This document shows positions 33,525 through 42,310 of a stretch of 64,000 nucleotides of DNA, piece after piece. Made by a program: the position numbers and the translations under genes. Below the pieces are notes generated by a model, which made no database searches, was not told where the DNA came from, and was given only the letters and a program-made list of their open reading frames with translations. Position 1 is the first letter of the stretch; every line of letters starts with the position of its first letter. Origin of the DNA: Desulfovibrio fairfieldensis (GTDB lineage: Bacteria; Desulfobacterota; Desulfovibrionia; Desulfovibrionales; Desulfovibrionaceae); contig NZ_CP014229.1 in NCBI RefSeq assembly GCF_001553605.1, positions 627,001 to 691,000 on the forward strand, read 5' to 3'.

Positions 33525-34217
33525 ATGCCTGTCTTTGCGGAAATATATGAACGCATCAAACTGGCGACCAGCAGCCGCACCCAGGTGGAGTTGGCTGAAG
33601 TGCTGGATATCCGCCAGTCGAGCATCTCAGACGCCAAACGGCGCAATTCCGTGCCGGGCGACTGGTATATGAAGCTCTTTGAGAAATACGGACTCAACCC
33701 CGACTGGCTCAAGCAAGGGGTCGGGCCCATGTACCTGCGTACCGAGCAGGGCTACATGCCGCAGGACGCGCCGGCCTCTCTGGCCGAAAACGCGGCCCAT
33801 TACGGCGATGCCCTGGCCAAAAATTCCGTGTGCACGGAATATGACATGCACTGTGCCTACAGCGATAAAAAGCCCCGGCCCGAACTGACGCCGGCGGGTA
33901 AAATTTCGCTGCCCCTTTCGCTGAGCCGCGAGGGCCTGCTGGTACTGCGCATGCGCGGGGCCAACATGAGCCCGCTCATCCTGCCCGGCGCGCATCTGGG
34001 GGTGGACACGCTGGACAACAATGTGGTGTCCGGCCAGATATACGCCCTGTTCGCCCCCAATGAAGGGCTGATGCTGCGCCGCGTCTTCCTCAACGGAGAG
34101 CAGGACGGCTACCTGCTGCGCTCGGAGTCGCCGGATTTCCCCGAAATATCGCTGACGCCCGATCTGCTGGTCAAGCGCCTGCTGGGGAAGGTGGTCTGGA
34201 TTCTGCAGGAGTTGTAG
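33525..34217 (+). CDS. CI-like repressor family regulator with inactive S24-type domain
   Basis: 230 residues from ATG 33525 (MPVFAEIYERIK), chosen because GGAG lies just upstream; two earlier ATGs lack a site. Residues about 1-65 form a Bac_CI_repr-type helix-turn-helix (TQVELAEVLDIRQSSISDAKRR, then KLFEKYGLNPDWLKQGVG). Residues about 120-230 resemble an S24/LexA peptidase domain, but the nucleophile position reads GANMSP instead of the GDSM-type sequence, and the Lys position reads LRRVF. Both catalytic residues appear replaced, so it should not self-cleave. It is in the hflKC operon (33 bases after hflC). Confidence 0.78.
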   Translation: MPVFAEIYERIKLATSSRTQVELAEVLDIRQSSISDAKRRNSVPGDWYMKLFEKYGLNPDWLKQGVGPMYLRTEQGYMPQDAPASLAENAAHYGDALAKNSVCTEYDMHCAYSDKKPRPELTPAGKISLPLSLSREGLLVLRMRGANMSPLILPGAHLGVDTLDNNVVSGQIYALFAPNEGLMLRRVFLNGEQDGYLLRSESPDFPEISLTPDLLVKRLLGKVVWILQEL

Positions 34218-34219
34218 CC

Positions 34220-35416
34220 ATGTCTCCACGGCAGCTGCGGCGTCAGCGCGCGCGTTTTCGCCGGGCGGCTGGCCCGCGCTGTTTTCTGCTGATCCTTTGC
34301 TTTCTGCTCGCCGCCTGCGGCGGCATACACACGGCTTCCACGCCGCCCGCCGCAGGCGCGACGAGCGACACTCTGACGGAACGGGATCTGCCGTCCCCGA
34401 CGGCGGACAATCCCGCCACTCTTTCTTCCTCACCCTCTCAACCTTCCGCGGGCTCCGCGCCCGTTGCTCCGGAACCGGTTCCGCCGGTGGCCCCTGCGGT
34501 CGCCGCGCCCGCCGGCCAGGCCGGAAATTTGGCCGGGAATGTCGCCGGAAACGGGGCCGTGGCCCCGGCATGGCGGCCCTTGGCCGAACGTCTGGCCGCT
34601 GACGGCCTGGCCGGGCCCAGGGTGGACGCGTTGCTGTCCACCCTGGCGGCCACGCCCAGCCAGTCGCCCATGGGCCGGAAAATGCGCGAGCTGTATATGC
34701 GGCGCTTTTTCCCCAAACCGCCCTCGGGCAAACCCGCGCCGCTCTATTACAAGGGCGTGGTCACGGAGAAAAACGCCCGGCTCTGCCGCGAGTTCATCGC
34801 AGCCAACCCCCAGGCCTTCGCCCTGGCGGAAGCCCGCTACGGCGTGCCGCCCGCCATTGCCGTGTCCCTGCTGTTTGTGGAGACGCGCCTGGGCAAAGTG
34901 CTGGCCGACGTGCCGGAAAACGCCTTCTATACCTTGGCCAGCATGGCCGTGAGCCGCCAGCCGCAGGATATCAGCGACTGGTTGCCGCGCCTGCCCGGCT
35001 ATGAGCGGCATCTGGACTGGTTCGCCGAAACCATGCCCAAGCGCGCGGACTGGGCCTACAAGGAAGTACGCGCGCTGGTGGCCCATCTGCTGCACGACAA
35101 TGCCGACCCGCGCGCCCTGCCCAGCTCCATTTACGGGGCCGTGGGGCTCTGCCAATTCATGCCGTCCAATATCGCGGTCTACGGCGCGGACGGCGACGGC
35201 GACGGCAAGGTGGATCTGTTCAGCGTGCCGGACGCGGTGGCCAGCCTGTCCAATTATCTGGCCAAGCATGGTTGGAAGCCGGGGATCTCACGCGCCCGTC
35301 AGCATACATTGCTGATGGCCTACAATCACTCGCGGACCTATGCCAATACTATCCTGGCCTTGAGCGATCTGGTGGCGCAACCTCCGGCATCCCAGGGCGC
35401 GGCGGCCAAAAGGTAG
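34220..35416 (+). CDS. mltB: Lytic murein transglycosylase, MltB type, lipoprotein
   Basis: 398 residues. A lipoprotein signal ends at Cys33 (LLAAC). A low-complexity Ala/Pro/Ser segment (about 40-110) precedes the SLT_2 domain. The catalytic Glu is in LLFVETRLGKVL. Other family features are ENAFYTLASMAVSRQ, WAYKEVRALVAHLL, SSIYGAVGLCQFMPSNI, DGDGKVDLFSVPDAVAS and AYNHSRTYANTIL. The enzyme cleaves peptidoglycan to anhydromuropeptides at the outer membrane. It begins 2 bases after the CI-like gene and ends 4 bases before the ketosynthase gene, so it belongs to the hflKC operon. Confidence 0.9.
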   Translation: MSPRQLRRQRARFRRAAGPRCFLLILCFLLAACGGIHTASTPPAAGATSDTLTERDLPSPTADNPATLSSSPSQPSAGSAPVAPEPVPPVAPAVAAPAGQAGNLAGNVAGNGAVAPAWRPLAERLAADGLAGPRVDALLSTLAATPSQSPMGRKMRELYMRRFFPKPPSGKPAPLYYKGVVTEKNARLCREFIAANPQAFALAEARYGVPPAIAVSLLFVETRLGKVLADVPENAFYTLASMAVSRQPQDISDWLPRLPGYERHLDWFAETMPKRADWAYKEVRALVAHLLHDNADPRALPSSIYGAVGLCQFMPSNIAVYGADGDGDGKVDLFSVPDAVASLSNYLAKHGWKPGISRARQHTLLMAYNHSRTYANTILALSDLVAQPPASQGAAAKR

Positions 35417-35420
35417 TCGT

Positions 35421-36671
35421 ATGAAAGACACGGCGCTGGTGATCACCGGCATGGGCGCGGTCACTCCCATCGGCATCGGCGTACCCGCCTACTGGAAAAA
35501 TCTTGTCAACGGCGCGTGCGGCGTCGGCCCCATTACGCGCTTCGACGCCTCGGACATGGCCGTGCGCATTGCCGCCGAAGTCCGGGATTTCGACCCGGCG
35601 GCAATGCTGCCCCATGCTGTGGCCCGGACCACTTCGGCCTTCATGCAGTACGCTTTTGCGGCCGCGGAAGAGGCCCTGCGCGACAGCGGCCTGGATATGG
35701 CGGCTGTGGCCGCCGAGCCGGAACGCGTGGGCGTGGTCATGGGCACGGCCATGGACGGCGTCACCACGGTGGCGCGCACCCAGGACGCTTTTCAGGCCAG
35801 CCGCACGGGCAAGGTCAGCCCCCATTTCGTGCCCATGGTCATCGGCAACGTGGCCGCGGCCCAGGTTGCCATTGCCCACGGTCTGCGCGGGCCCAGCCTG
35901 ACCCTGAACACCGCCTGCTCAGCCGGAGGCGACGCCCTGATGACCGCGGCCATGCTGCTGCTCTCCGGCGAGGCCGACGCTGTTCTCGCCATGGGCGGCG
36001 AAAGTATTTTATGCCCCATCGTGGTTTCCAGCCTGACGCAGGCCAAGGCCCTTTCGCGCCGCAACGACGAGCCGCGCACGGCCTGCCGCCCTTTTGATCT
36101 GAGCCGGGACGGCTTTGTCATCGGCGAAGGCGGCGGCGCTCTGCTGCTCGAAACCGAAGCCCATGCCCTGGCGCGCGGGGCGGAGGTCAAAGCCGTGCTG
36201 GCGGGTTGGGGCAATACCATCGACGGCCATCACATCACCGCGCCGGAACCACGGGGAACGGGCGCGGCTGCCTGTATGCGCGCCGCGTTGCGCCGGGCCG
36301 GACTCCGTCCGGCGGACATCGGCTATATCAACGCCCACGGCACGTCCACCCTGCTGGGCGACCGGGCCGAAACCCTAGCCATCAAAAACGTGTTCGGCGG
36401 CGCGGCCGTCGCGCCGCCTGCCAGCTCCACCAAAGGGGCCACCGGACATCTGATGGGCGCGGGCGGCCTCACCGAGGTCATTGCCTGCATTCAGGTCATC
36501 CGCGAGGGCGTTTTGCCGCCCACGTTGAACTATTCCACTCCGGACCCGCTCTGTGATCTGGACTATGTGCCCAATACGGCGCGTCCCGCTGTGGTGCGCG
36601 CGGCCATGTCCAACTCGCTGGGCTTCGGCGGCCAGAATTCCAGCATTATCGTATCCCGCTATCCGTCATAG
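35421..36671 (+). CDS. Beta-ketoacyl-ACP synthase II-like (FabF family)
   Basis: 416 residues, normal for FabF. The Cys-His-His triad is present: NTACSAGGDAL (Cys), NAHGTSTLLGD (His) and STKGATGHLMGAGG (Lys and His). It begins MKDTALVITGMGAVTPIG. It condenses malonyl-ACP with an acyl chain. No ACP, malonyl transferase or ketoreductase gene is adjacent, so it is not in a standard fab cluster; the gene after it encodes an acyl-activating enzyme. It may be a second KAS for a specialised lipid rather than the housekeeping FabF. An AAGG site precedes the start. Confidence 0.88.
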   Translation: MKDTALVITGMGAVTPIGIGVPAYWKNLVNGACGVGPITRFDASDMAVRIAAEVRDFDPAAMLPHAVARTTSAFMQYAFAAAEEALRDSGLDMAAVAAEPERVGVVMGTAMDGVTTVARTQDAFQASRTGKVSPHFVPMVIGNVAAAQVAIAHGLRGPSLTLNTACSAGGDALMTAAMLLLSGEADAVLAMGGESILCPIVVSSLTQAKALSRRNDEPRTACRPFDLSRDGFVIGEGGGALLLETEAHALARGAEVKAVLAGWGNTIDGHHITAPEPRGTGAAACMRAALRRAGLRPADIGYINAHGTSTLLGDRAETLAIKNVFGGAAVAPPASSTKGATGHLMGAGGLTEVIACIQVIREGVLPPTLNYSTPDPLCDLDYVPNTARPAVVRAAMSNSLGFGGQNSSIIVSRYPS

Positions 36672-36681
36672 GAGACATATT

Positions 36682-38307
36682 GTGGCTTTTACCTACGATG
36701 TCGCCATGTTCAGGGACACCTTCGAGCATGAATTCACTTGGCTGAACGGTTTTCTGCGCAATGTGGGCCGCTTTGCGGAGCGTCCGGCCCTGCACTGCCC
36801 GGCCAGCGGACGGCGCTGGACCTACCGGGCTCTCAATGCCGACGCCAACCGTCTGGCCCATGCCCTGACGGCCGACGGCGTGGGCGGAAACAGCGTGATC
36901 ATGTATATGCTGCTGAACAGCCCGGAATTCGCCTTCTGCTATCTGGCCGGGCACAAGACCGGGGCCGTCAGCTGCCCGGTCAACTACCGCCTGGCGCCGG
37001 GCGAACTGGCCCTGATCATCGACGACAGCACGCCCGAAATTTTTGTTTATGACCTGGAATTCTCGGAAACGGCGCGCCAAGCCCTGGACTTTGCCCGTCA
37101 CAAGCCGCGCCGCGTGGTGGCGGTAGGGGAGGGGGCTCCCGCCCGGCCCGGCGATACGCCGTACGGGGAATACGTGGCGGGCAGGCCGGGGAGCGACCCT
37201 GTCCGCCCTGATAGGCCGCACATCTACGACGAAACGGCGCGCCTCTATACTTCCGGCACCACCAACCGGGCCAAGGCCGTGCCCATCAACAACATCAATG
37301 AAGTGCTTTCCGCCCACGACGTGATGATGCACTTTCCGCTCAACGCCACGGACCGGACCATGAACATGACGCCCTGGTTCCACCGCGGCGGCCTGCATTC
37401 CGGCGGCCTCACGCCCACGCTTTACGCCGGGGGCGAAGTCGTCATCCTGCGTGAATTCAATCCCCGTCGCTGCCTGGCCTTTGCCCAGGAACATCAGGTC
37501 ACCTTCCTGATCGGCGTGCCCTCCATTATCGCCCTGCTGGCGCGGGCCCAGGAGCGCGCCCCGGCGGACCTCAGTGCCCTGCGCGGCATCGTGACCATGG
37601 GCAGTCCCTTTGAGAAAAGCGCCTGCGAAAAATACCGGGAGCTGTTCACGCCCAATATCTTTAACGGCTACGGCACCACGGAAACCTTCTGGAATACTTT
37701 TCTGCGCCCCTACAATCTGCCGGAAATGGCGGGTAGTGCCGGGCAGGCCTGCACGGACGACGATGTGCGCGTGATCCGGCTCAAGGAGGACGGCCACGCC
37801 GAGCCCACGGAACTGGCGGCCAAGGACAATGCCGAGGTGGGCGAAATCATCATCAAATCCCCGGCCAAGTCCGCCTGCTGCTATGTGAACAATCCGGAAA
37901 TGAGCGCGCGGAAGTTTTACAAGGGCTACCATTACACCGGCGATCTGGGCACCTGGGATGAAAATGAATGCGTCACCATAGTGAGCCGCAAGGACGACAT
38001 GATCATCTGCGCCGGTGAAAACATCTATCCCACCCAGATCGAGGCCGTGCTCAACGAGCATCCGAAGGTGGCGGAAAGCGCGGTCATCGGCGTGGCGGAC
38101 CGTCTGCACGGCCAGTGCGTGGCCGCCTATGTGCTCCCGGCGGATGAAAGCCTGAGCGTGGAGGAGCTGAAAGCCCACTGCGCGCGCCATCCCATGCTGC
38201 CTCCGTACAAACGGCCCAGGTTCTATACCCTGGTGAAGGAGCTGCCGCATACCGCCACCGGCAAGCTGCTGCACTACAAGCTGCGGGAGCAGGCCGCACG
38301 CGGCTGA
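36682..38307 (+). CDS. Acyl-CoA/acyl-acid synthetase (class I adenylate-forming)
   Basis: 541 residues from GTG 36682 (VAFTYDVAMFRDTF), chosen because AGGAG lies 7 bases upstream and ATG-started frames run back into the ketosynthase gene. AMP-binding motifs: LYTSGTTNRAKAVP (P-loop; usual G-PK-G partly replaced by N-AK-A), FNGYGTTETFW, YHYTGDLG, RKDDMIICAGENIYPTQIE, and the catalytic Lys in ATGKLLHYKL. It activates a carboxylic acid as acyl-AMP and then usually as CoA thioester; chain type unknown. It starts 10 bases after the ketosynthase stop and is probably the last gene of the operon. Confidence 0.88.
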   Translation: MAFTYDVAMFRDTFEHEFTWLNGFLRNVGRFAERPALHCPASGRRWTYRALNADANRLAHALTADGVGGNSVIMYMLLNSPEFAFCYLAGHKTGAVSCPVNYRLAPGELALIIDDSTPEIFVYDLEFSETARQALDFARHKPRRVVAVGEGAPARPGDTPYGEYVAGRPGSDPVRPDRPHIYDETARLYTSGTTNRAKAVPINNINEVLSAHDVMMHFPLNATDRTMNMTPWFHRGGLHSGGLTPTLYAGGEVVILREFNPRRCLAFAQEHQVTFLIGVPSIIALLARAQERAPADLSALRGIVTMGSPFEKSACEKYRELFTPNIFNGYGTTETFWNTFLRPYNLPEMAGSAGQACTDDDVRVIRLKEDGHAEPTELAAKDNAEVGEIIIKSPAKSACCYVNNPEMSARKFYKGYHYTGDLGTWDENECVTIVSRKDDMIICAGENIYPTQIEAVLNEHPKVAESAVIGVADRLHGQCVAAYVLPADESLSVEELKAHCARHPMLPPYKRPRFYTLVKELPHTATGKLLHYKLREQAARG

Positions 38308-38608
38308 ACGAGCGGGTTTTTTTGCGGGAATGTCCCCACGGGCCGGAGTTTCCTCTCAAGTCTTCGCGCGGCGGGCCGATAAGAGTGCTTAGAGCGCAGC
38401 ACGCGTTCTGCTCGTCGCGGCCCTTTCCGTCAACAGGGCCATCCCTTGCGGAATTATGCCTGATTCCGACCGCCTGTGGGGATGCAGCGGCGACGCGCGC
38501 CGGTTCGTGTCGTAGCCGGCGCCCGGTTCACTTCCCGTTGCCGCCGCTCCGGACTCCGGCGCCATCCGGCGTCCGGGGCGGCCAGGGGAGTGGGCGTAAA
38601 ACAGTCAT

Positions 38609-38652
38609 CAACAGCGGATCAGCCTTTGAAGGCCGGTCCGCTGTTTTGTTTT
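38609..38652 (+). terminator. Rho-independent terminator
   Basis: AACAGCGGA (38610-38618) and TCCGCTGTT (38637-38645) with an inner GCCT/GGCC pairing, then TTGTTTTT. It may end the hflK-to-synthetase transcript although it is 300 bases past the last stop. Confidence 0.75.
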
Positions 38653-38685
38653 TGCGCGATTCCTTGAAACGGCAACAGCGGGGGT

Positions 38686-38762
38686 GGTCTGCCCCCATCA
38701 AGGTAGACAAAGTAAAAAAGCCCCTCTAGGCTCAAACTTTGGAACCCTGATGGGGGCAGACC
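38686..38762. repeat. 15-base perfect inverted repeat flanking 47 bases
   Basis: GGTCTGCCCCCATCA (38686-38700) and TGATGGGGGCAGACC (38748-38762), with A-rich sequence and a CCTCTAGG palindrome (38722-38729) between. It resembles a tiny non-autonomous element or a long-loop hairpin. Confidence 0.7.
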
Positions 38763-39086
38763 AGGGTGCAGGGGCATTCTGTTCTCCGTCAGTTGTTTTA
38801 TTCTGCCCCCCGGTCCCTGTCCGCGCCGGGCTTCAGCCGTTGGCGGCAAGGCCGCCTTACGGATGAAGACAGCAACGATAGGCGGCCAAAACGCCAGGAG
38901 GCGCAAAGGCACTGCGCCCGCAGGGTTCGAAATACCTCATCGATATGATAAGCCCATAGAACAATTCCCTTTGAAAGATAACTTAGTAGAGATCAGAATA
39001 ATTCTGCCTACGGACGGAGAATGGAATGACCCTGGCGGCATTGCGGGCGTCTTGCCATCCCACTCCGCCGGTGGCATACTTGCAGG

Positions 39087-39755
39087 ATGAGCAGTTTTGA
39101 CCCCGCGCCCGGCGCGGCGAAACCATTCCGCCACCCTCTGTCCGGCCTGCCGGAACTTCCGGGTTTGAGGACGGCCGCCTCCGCGCCTTCGCCGCCTTCT
39201 CCGGATGACGAGGCTTGTTTCGCCCTCTGGCGCAAGTATGCCATGCTGCCCAATGTGCAGCGCCATTCTCGTCTGGTGGCCCATATTGCCACGGCTTTGG
39301 CCCGGCGCGCGGTGGAAAAGGGCTTTGCGGTCAATGTGCCGGAGGTGCGCGCCAGCGCCCTGCTGCACGACATCGCCAAAACCTACTGCCTGCGTCACGG
39401 CGGCAGCCACGCCCTGCTGGGCGGCGCGTGGGCGGTGGCCGAAACCCGTAACTACACGCTGGCTCAAGGCGTCATGCTGCATGTGCACTGGCCCTGGCCT
39501 CTGCCGGAAGGGGCGGGCATCTGCGCGCTGCCGTTTTTTGTGATTTATGCCGACAAGCGGGTCAGGCACGACGCCTGCGTGCCGCTTGAGGAACGCTATG
39601 AGGATCTGCTGACGCGCTACGGCCGTACCGAGGCCGCGCGCGAGGGCATCCGGGGTTCCTATGAACAGGGAAAAACCATTGAGCGCGCCTTGTCGGCGCA
39701 GTTAGGATGGACGTTGCATGAAGATTCTTTTGATTGCGGGCGGCTGGTCCAGTGA
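39087..39755 (+). CDS. HD-domain phosphohydrolase-like protein
   Basis: 222 residues. A proline-rich N-terminus (about 40 residues) precedes an HD domain: LPNVQRHSRLVAHIATAL (first His), ALLHDIAKTYC (HD pair), SHALLGGAWAV and YADKRVRHDACVPLEERY (last Asp). Such proteins hydrolyse nucleotides or phosphoesters. The gene overlaps the D-Ala-D-Ala ligase gene by 38 bases in another frame, so the two are co-translated. The ATG has AGG directly against it, so a start further in cannot be excluded. Substrate unknown. Confidence 0.8.
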   Translation: MSSFDPAPGAAKPFRHPLSGLPELPGLRTAASAPSPPSPDDEACFALWRKYAMLPNVQRHSRLVAHIATALARRAVEKGFAVNVPEVRASALLHDIAKTYCLRHGGSHALLGGAWAVAETRNYTLAQGVMLHVHWPWPLPEGAGICALPFFVIYADKRVRHDACVPLEERYEDLLTRYGRTEAAREGIRGSYEQGKTIERALSAQLGWTLHEDSFDCGRLVQ

Positions 39756-40629
39756 ACGCGAAGTCTCGCTGAACGGCGCGCGCGGCATGGCGGAAGCCCT
39801 GCGGGCGCTGGGTCACAGCGTGACCTTTTTCGATCTGCTGACGGAGTTCGACCAGCTTCTGCCCCAGGCCAGGGAGCATGACTTCGCCCTTATCAACCTG
39901 CACGGCGCGCCGGGCGAGGACGGCTTGGTGCAGGCCATGCTGGACCGGGTGGGCTGTCCTTACCAGGGCGCGGGCCCGGCGGGGTCTTTTCTGGCCCTGA
40001 ACAAGGCCGCGGCCAAACAGCTTTTCCGGCATGCGGGCCTGCCCACGGCGGACTGGGAATTTTTGCCCTGTCCTCCGCCCGCGGACTGGCAGCCGCGTCT
40101 GCCCTATCCGCTTTTCGTCAAAAGCAATACCGGCGGGTCCTCTCTGCGCCTGGGCCGGGCGCGTGACCGCGCGGAATTGGACAAGGTGCTGGCCGAAATC
40201 TTCGCCGCCGGGGACGAGGCTCTCATCGAGCCGGAACTCAAGGGCCGCGAGGTGACCTGCGGCATCCTGGGCGAGGAGGCCCTGCCGCCCATTCTCATTG
40301 AGCCCGTAGCCGGGGATTTTTTCGATTACGAAAGCAAGTACGCCACGGGCGGCGCGCGCGAGATCTGCCCCGCGCCCATCGCGCCGGAGCTGACCGACCG
40401 GGTACGGGAACTGGCTCTGGCCGCCCACAGGGCCCTGGGACTCCGGGGCTACAGCCGGGCCGACTTCATTCTGGATGCGGACCAGAACCTGACCCTGCTG
40501 GAAGTCAATACCCTGCCGGGCATGACCTCCACCAGCCTTGTGCCCCAGGAGGCCAAGGTCATCGGCCTTGATTTCGGCCAGTTGCTGGAACGGCTCATGG
40601 AACTGGGCATGGCGCGGCGCAAGAGCTGA
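39718..40629 (+). CDS. ddl: D-alanine--D-alanine ligase
   Basis: 303 residues, a short Ddl similar in size to DdlB. N-terminal MKILLIAGGWSSEREVSLNGA, then LHGAPGEDGLVQAMLD, LALNKAAAKQLF, the ATP-grasp part LFVKSNTGGSSLRLG, and the C-terminal LLEVNTLPGMTSTSLVPQEAK. It joins two D-Ala for peptidoglycan precursors. It overlaps the HD gene upstream and is followed after 2 bases by the acetyltransferase gene, so the three form an operon. It is away from the mur/fts genes where ddl often lies, which leaves open whether it is the main or an accessory copy. Confidence 0.92.
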   Translation: MKILLIAGGWSSEREVSLNGARGMAEALRALGHSVTFFDLLTEFDQLLPQAREHDFALINLHGAPGEDGLVQAMLDRVGCPYQGAGPAGSFLALNKAAAKQLFRHAGLPTADWEFLPCPPPADWQPRLPYPLFVKSNTGGSSLRLGRARDRAELDKVLAEIFAAGDEALIEPELKGREVTCGILGEEALPPILIEPVAGDFFDYESKYATGGAREICPAPIAPELTDRVRELALAAHRALGLRGYSRADFILDADQNLTLLEVNTLPGMTSTSLVPQEAKVIGLDFGQLLERLMELGMARRKS

Positions 40630-40631
40630 GC

Positions 40632-41372
40632 ATGGCGGCTTCGGGCGCGCACGGAGTGGAGGAAGCGGGCGGCACGGGCAGGGACATTGCGCCTGCCGTC
40701 TTCACGCCCGTGGACCTGGAGAACTGGCCGCGCCGGGAATACTTCGCCTATTATTTCGACAGGCTCAAGTGCCGCTATTCCATCACCGCAACGCTGGACA
40801 TCACCCGCCTGATGCGTCGGCGTCGGCAATTGCAGCGCCGTTTTTTTCCCATCCTGCTCTATGTGATCATGCGCGCCGTGAACAGGCAGGGCGATGAAGA
40901 GAATGCGGGCAACAGCGCTTTCCGCATGGCTTTTGACGTTCAGGGCCGCCTGGGCCGCTGGAGTTACTGCAATCCGGTCTATACCGTCTTTCATGAGGAC
41001 GACGCGACCTTCTCCGACCTCTGGAGCCAATGGTCGCCGGATTTCAGCGTGTTTTACGAAACCGTGCTGGCGGACATGGCCCGTTACGGCAACGTGCGGG
41101 GCATCAAGGGGCGACACCACACGCCGGAAAATTTCTGCTCCGTGTCGTCCCTGCCCTGGCTTTCCTTCACGTCTTTCGCGCAGGACACCTATGCGGAATC
41201 ACGCCTGCTTTTCCCGCTGATCCGGGTGGGCAAACACTTTGTCCAGGGCCGCAACAGGCTGATTCCCGTGGCTGTCTCCGTACATCACGCCGTGGCCGAC
41301 GGCTTTCACACCGCCGGGCTCTTCCATGACATGCAGGCCGTGGCCGACACGGCGGAGCGGTGGCTATGCTGA
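40632..41372 (+). CDS. Chloramphenicol acetyltransferase-like protein, type A CAT fold
   Basis: 246 residues. After an unusual 20-residue N-terminal extension it follows the classical CAT plan: FTPVDLENWPRREYFAYYFD, YSITATLDIT, PENFCSVSSLPWLSFTSF and the catalytic His in VHHAVADGFHTAGLF. This matches the type A trimer-forming CAT family, which acetylates chloramphenicol at the 3-hydroxyl. Base composition resembles neighbouring genes and no mobile element adjoins it, so it may be an old chromosomal relative with another alcohol substrate. It is in an operon with ddl. Resistance is plausible but cannot be claimed from sequence. Confidence 0.82.
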   Translation: MAASGAHGVEEAGGTGRDIAPAVFTPVDLENWPRREYFAYYFDRLKCRYSITATLDITRLMRRRRQLQRRFFPILLYVIMRAVNRQGDEENAGNSAFRMAFDVQGRLGRWSYCNPVYTVFHEDDATFSDLWSQWSPDFSVFYETVLADMARYGNVRGIKGRHHTPENFCSVSSLPWLSFTSFAQDTYAESRLLFPLIRVGKHFVQGRNRLIPVAVSVHHAVADGFHTAGLFHDMQAVADTAERWLC

Positions 41373-41461
41373 TCAGCGCTCATCCGACTGTTCCGGCGTC
41401 AATATCGTACCAGAAAATTTTCGCCTGACGCGCTACTTTTCGTTCATACAAGGAGTTGGCC

Positions 41462-42295
41462 ATGCCGGGCGGGACGCGCGTGATCCGTTTTGACGCGGAT
41501 CTGCAGATTGAGGCCTGTTTGTTTCACGGGTTGCTGCAAAACTTTCCCAATCATTTTCATGAGCATTATGTCATCGGCTGCATAGACGGCGGCCGCCGCC
41601 GGGTTCTCTGCAACAACAGGGAATATCTGGCCGAGGCCGGGGATCTGATTCTTTTCAACCCACGCGACAACCATGCCTGCAGCCAGGTGGGCGACGAGCT
41701 TCTGAACTGGCGTTGTCTGCATGTGGGCGAGGAAACCATGCGCCGCTTGATCCGGCAGATCACCGGCGCGGAGGCCTTGCCCGTGTTCGCGCCCAATATC
41801 GTGCCGCAAAGCGAGCTGGTTCCTTTGCTGCGGGATCTGCACGCCATGGTCCTGGAAGAGTCCGTGGACTTTTGCAAGGAAGAGCTGCTCTTCGCCCTGC
41901 TGGAACAATTGCTGGAAGAATTTGCCGCGCCCTTTACGCCGCCCGCGCCCCAGGTCGGAGATGCGGCCGCCCGCGCAATCCGTGCGGTCTGCATTTTTCT
42001 GGAAGAGCATTATGCGGAGCGGATCAGTCTGGATGATCTGGGCCGCCTGGCCGGGCTGGACAAATATTATCTGTTGCGGACCTTTACCCGCGCCAAAGGC
42101 ATCACGCCCTACCGCTATCTGGAAAATGTGCGCATCGCCCGGGCCAAGGCCCTGCTGGAAACAGGCGTGACGCCGGTGGAGGCTGCCTTGAGCGCGGGCT
42201 TTGCGGACCAGAGCCACTTCACGAAATTTTTCAAATGTTTTATCGGCTTGACGCCCAAACAGTACCAGCGCATCTTCATCCCGGCCAAACGGTGA
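41462..42295 (+). CDS. AraC-family transcriptional regulator
   Basis: 277 residues from ATG 41462 (MPGGTRVIRFDADL) with AAGGAG seven bases upstream. The N-terminal half is a cupin ligand domain (HFHEHYVIGCIDGGRRR, then AEAGDLILFNPRDNHAC). The C-terminal 100 residues hold two helix-turn-helix units (ISLDDLGRLAGLDKYYLLRTF, then VEAALSAGFADQSHFTKFFKCFIGLTPKQY). It is followed by an EamA-type transporter gene after 15 bases. Regulators of this type with that partner usually control export of an amino acid or metabolite. Confidence 0.9.
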   Translation: MPGGTRVIRFDADLQIEACLFHGLLQNFPNHFHEHYVIGCIDGGRRRVLCNNREYLAEAGDLILFNPRDNHACSQVGDELLNWRCLHVGEETMRRLIRQITGAEALPVFAPNIVPQSELVPLLRDLHAMVLEESVDFCKEELLFALLEQLLEEFAAPFTPPAPQVGDAAARAIRAVCIFLEEHYAERISLDDLGRLAGLDKYYLLRTFTRAKGITPYRYLENVRIARAKALLETGVTPVEAALSAGFADQSHFTKFFKCFIGLTPKQYQRIFIPAKR

Positions 42296-42310
42296 GCGGG
42301 AAGGAACATC

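Larger units (their letters stand above)
38308..39086. other. 779-base gene-free region
   Basis: No frame here resembles a protein. It contains the terminator at 38609-38652, the inverted repeat at 38686-38762, a repeat word near 38861 (TACGGATGAAGACAGCAA, also near 8021), and a more AT-rich stretch at 38935-39015 just upstream of the HD gene. The region probably holds the operon terminator and repeat debris. Confidence 0.5.

Noticed and set aside
38866..38945. tRNA-like pattern (GGTTCGAAATACC, ends GATGAAG/CTCATC)
   Set aside because: The T-arm stem does not pair, there is no D-arm or proper anticodon arm and no CCA-compatible end.
38884..39086. Small genes in the more AT-rich stretch before the HD gene
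   Set aside because: Frames are short, lack ribosome sites and are repeat-derived in part.
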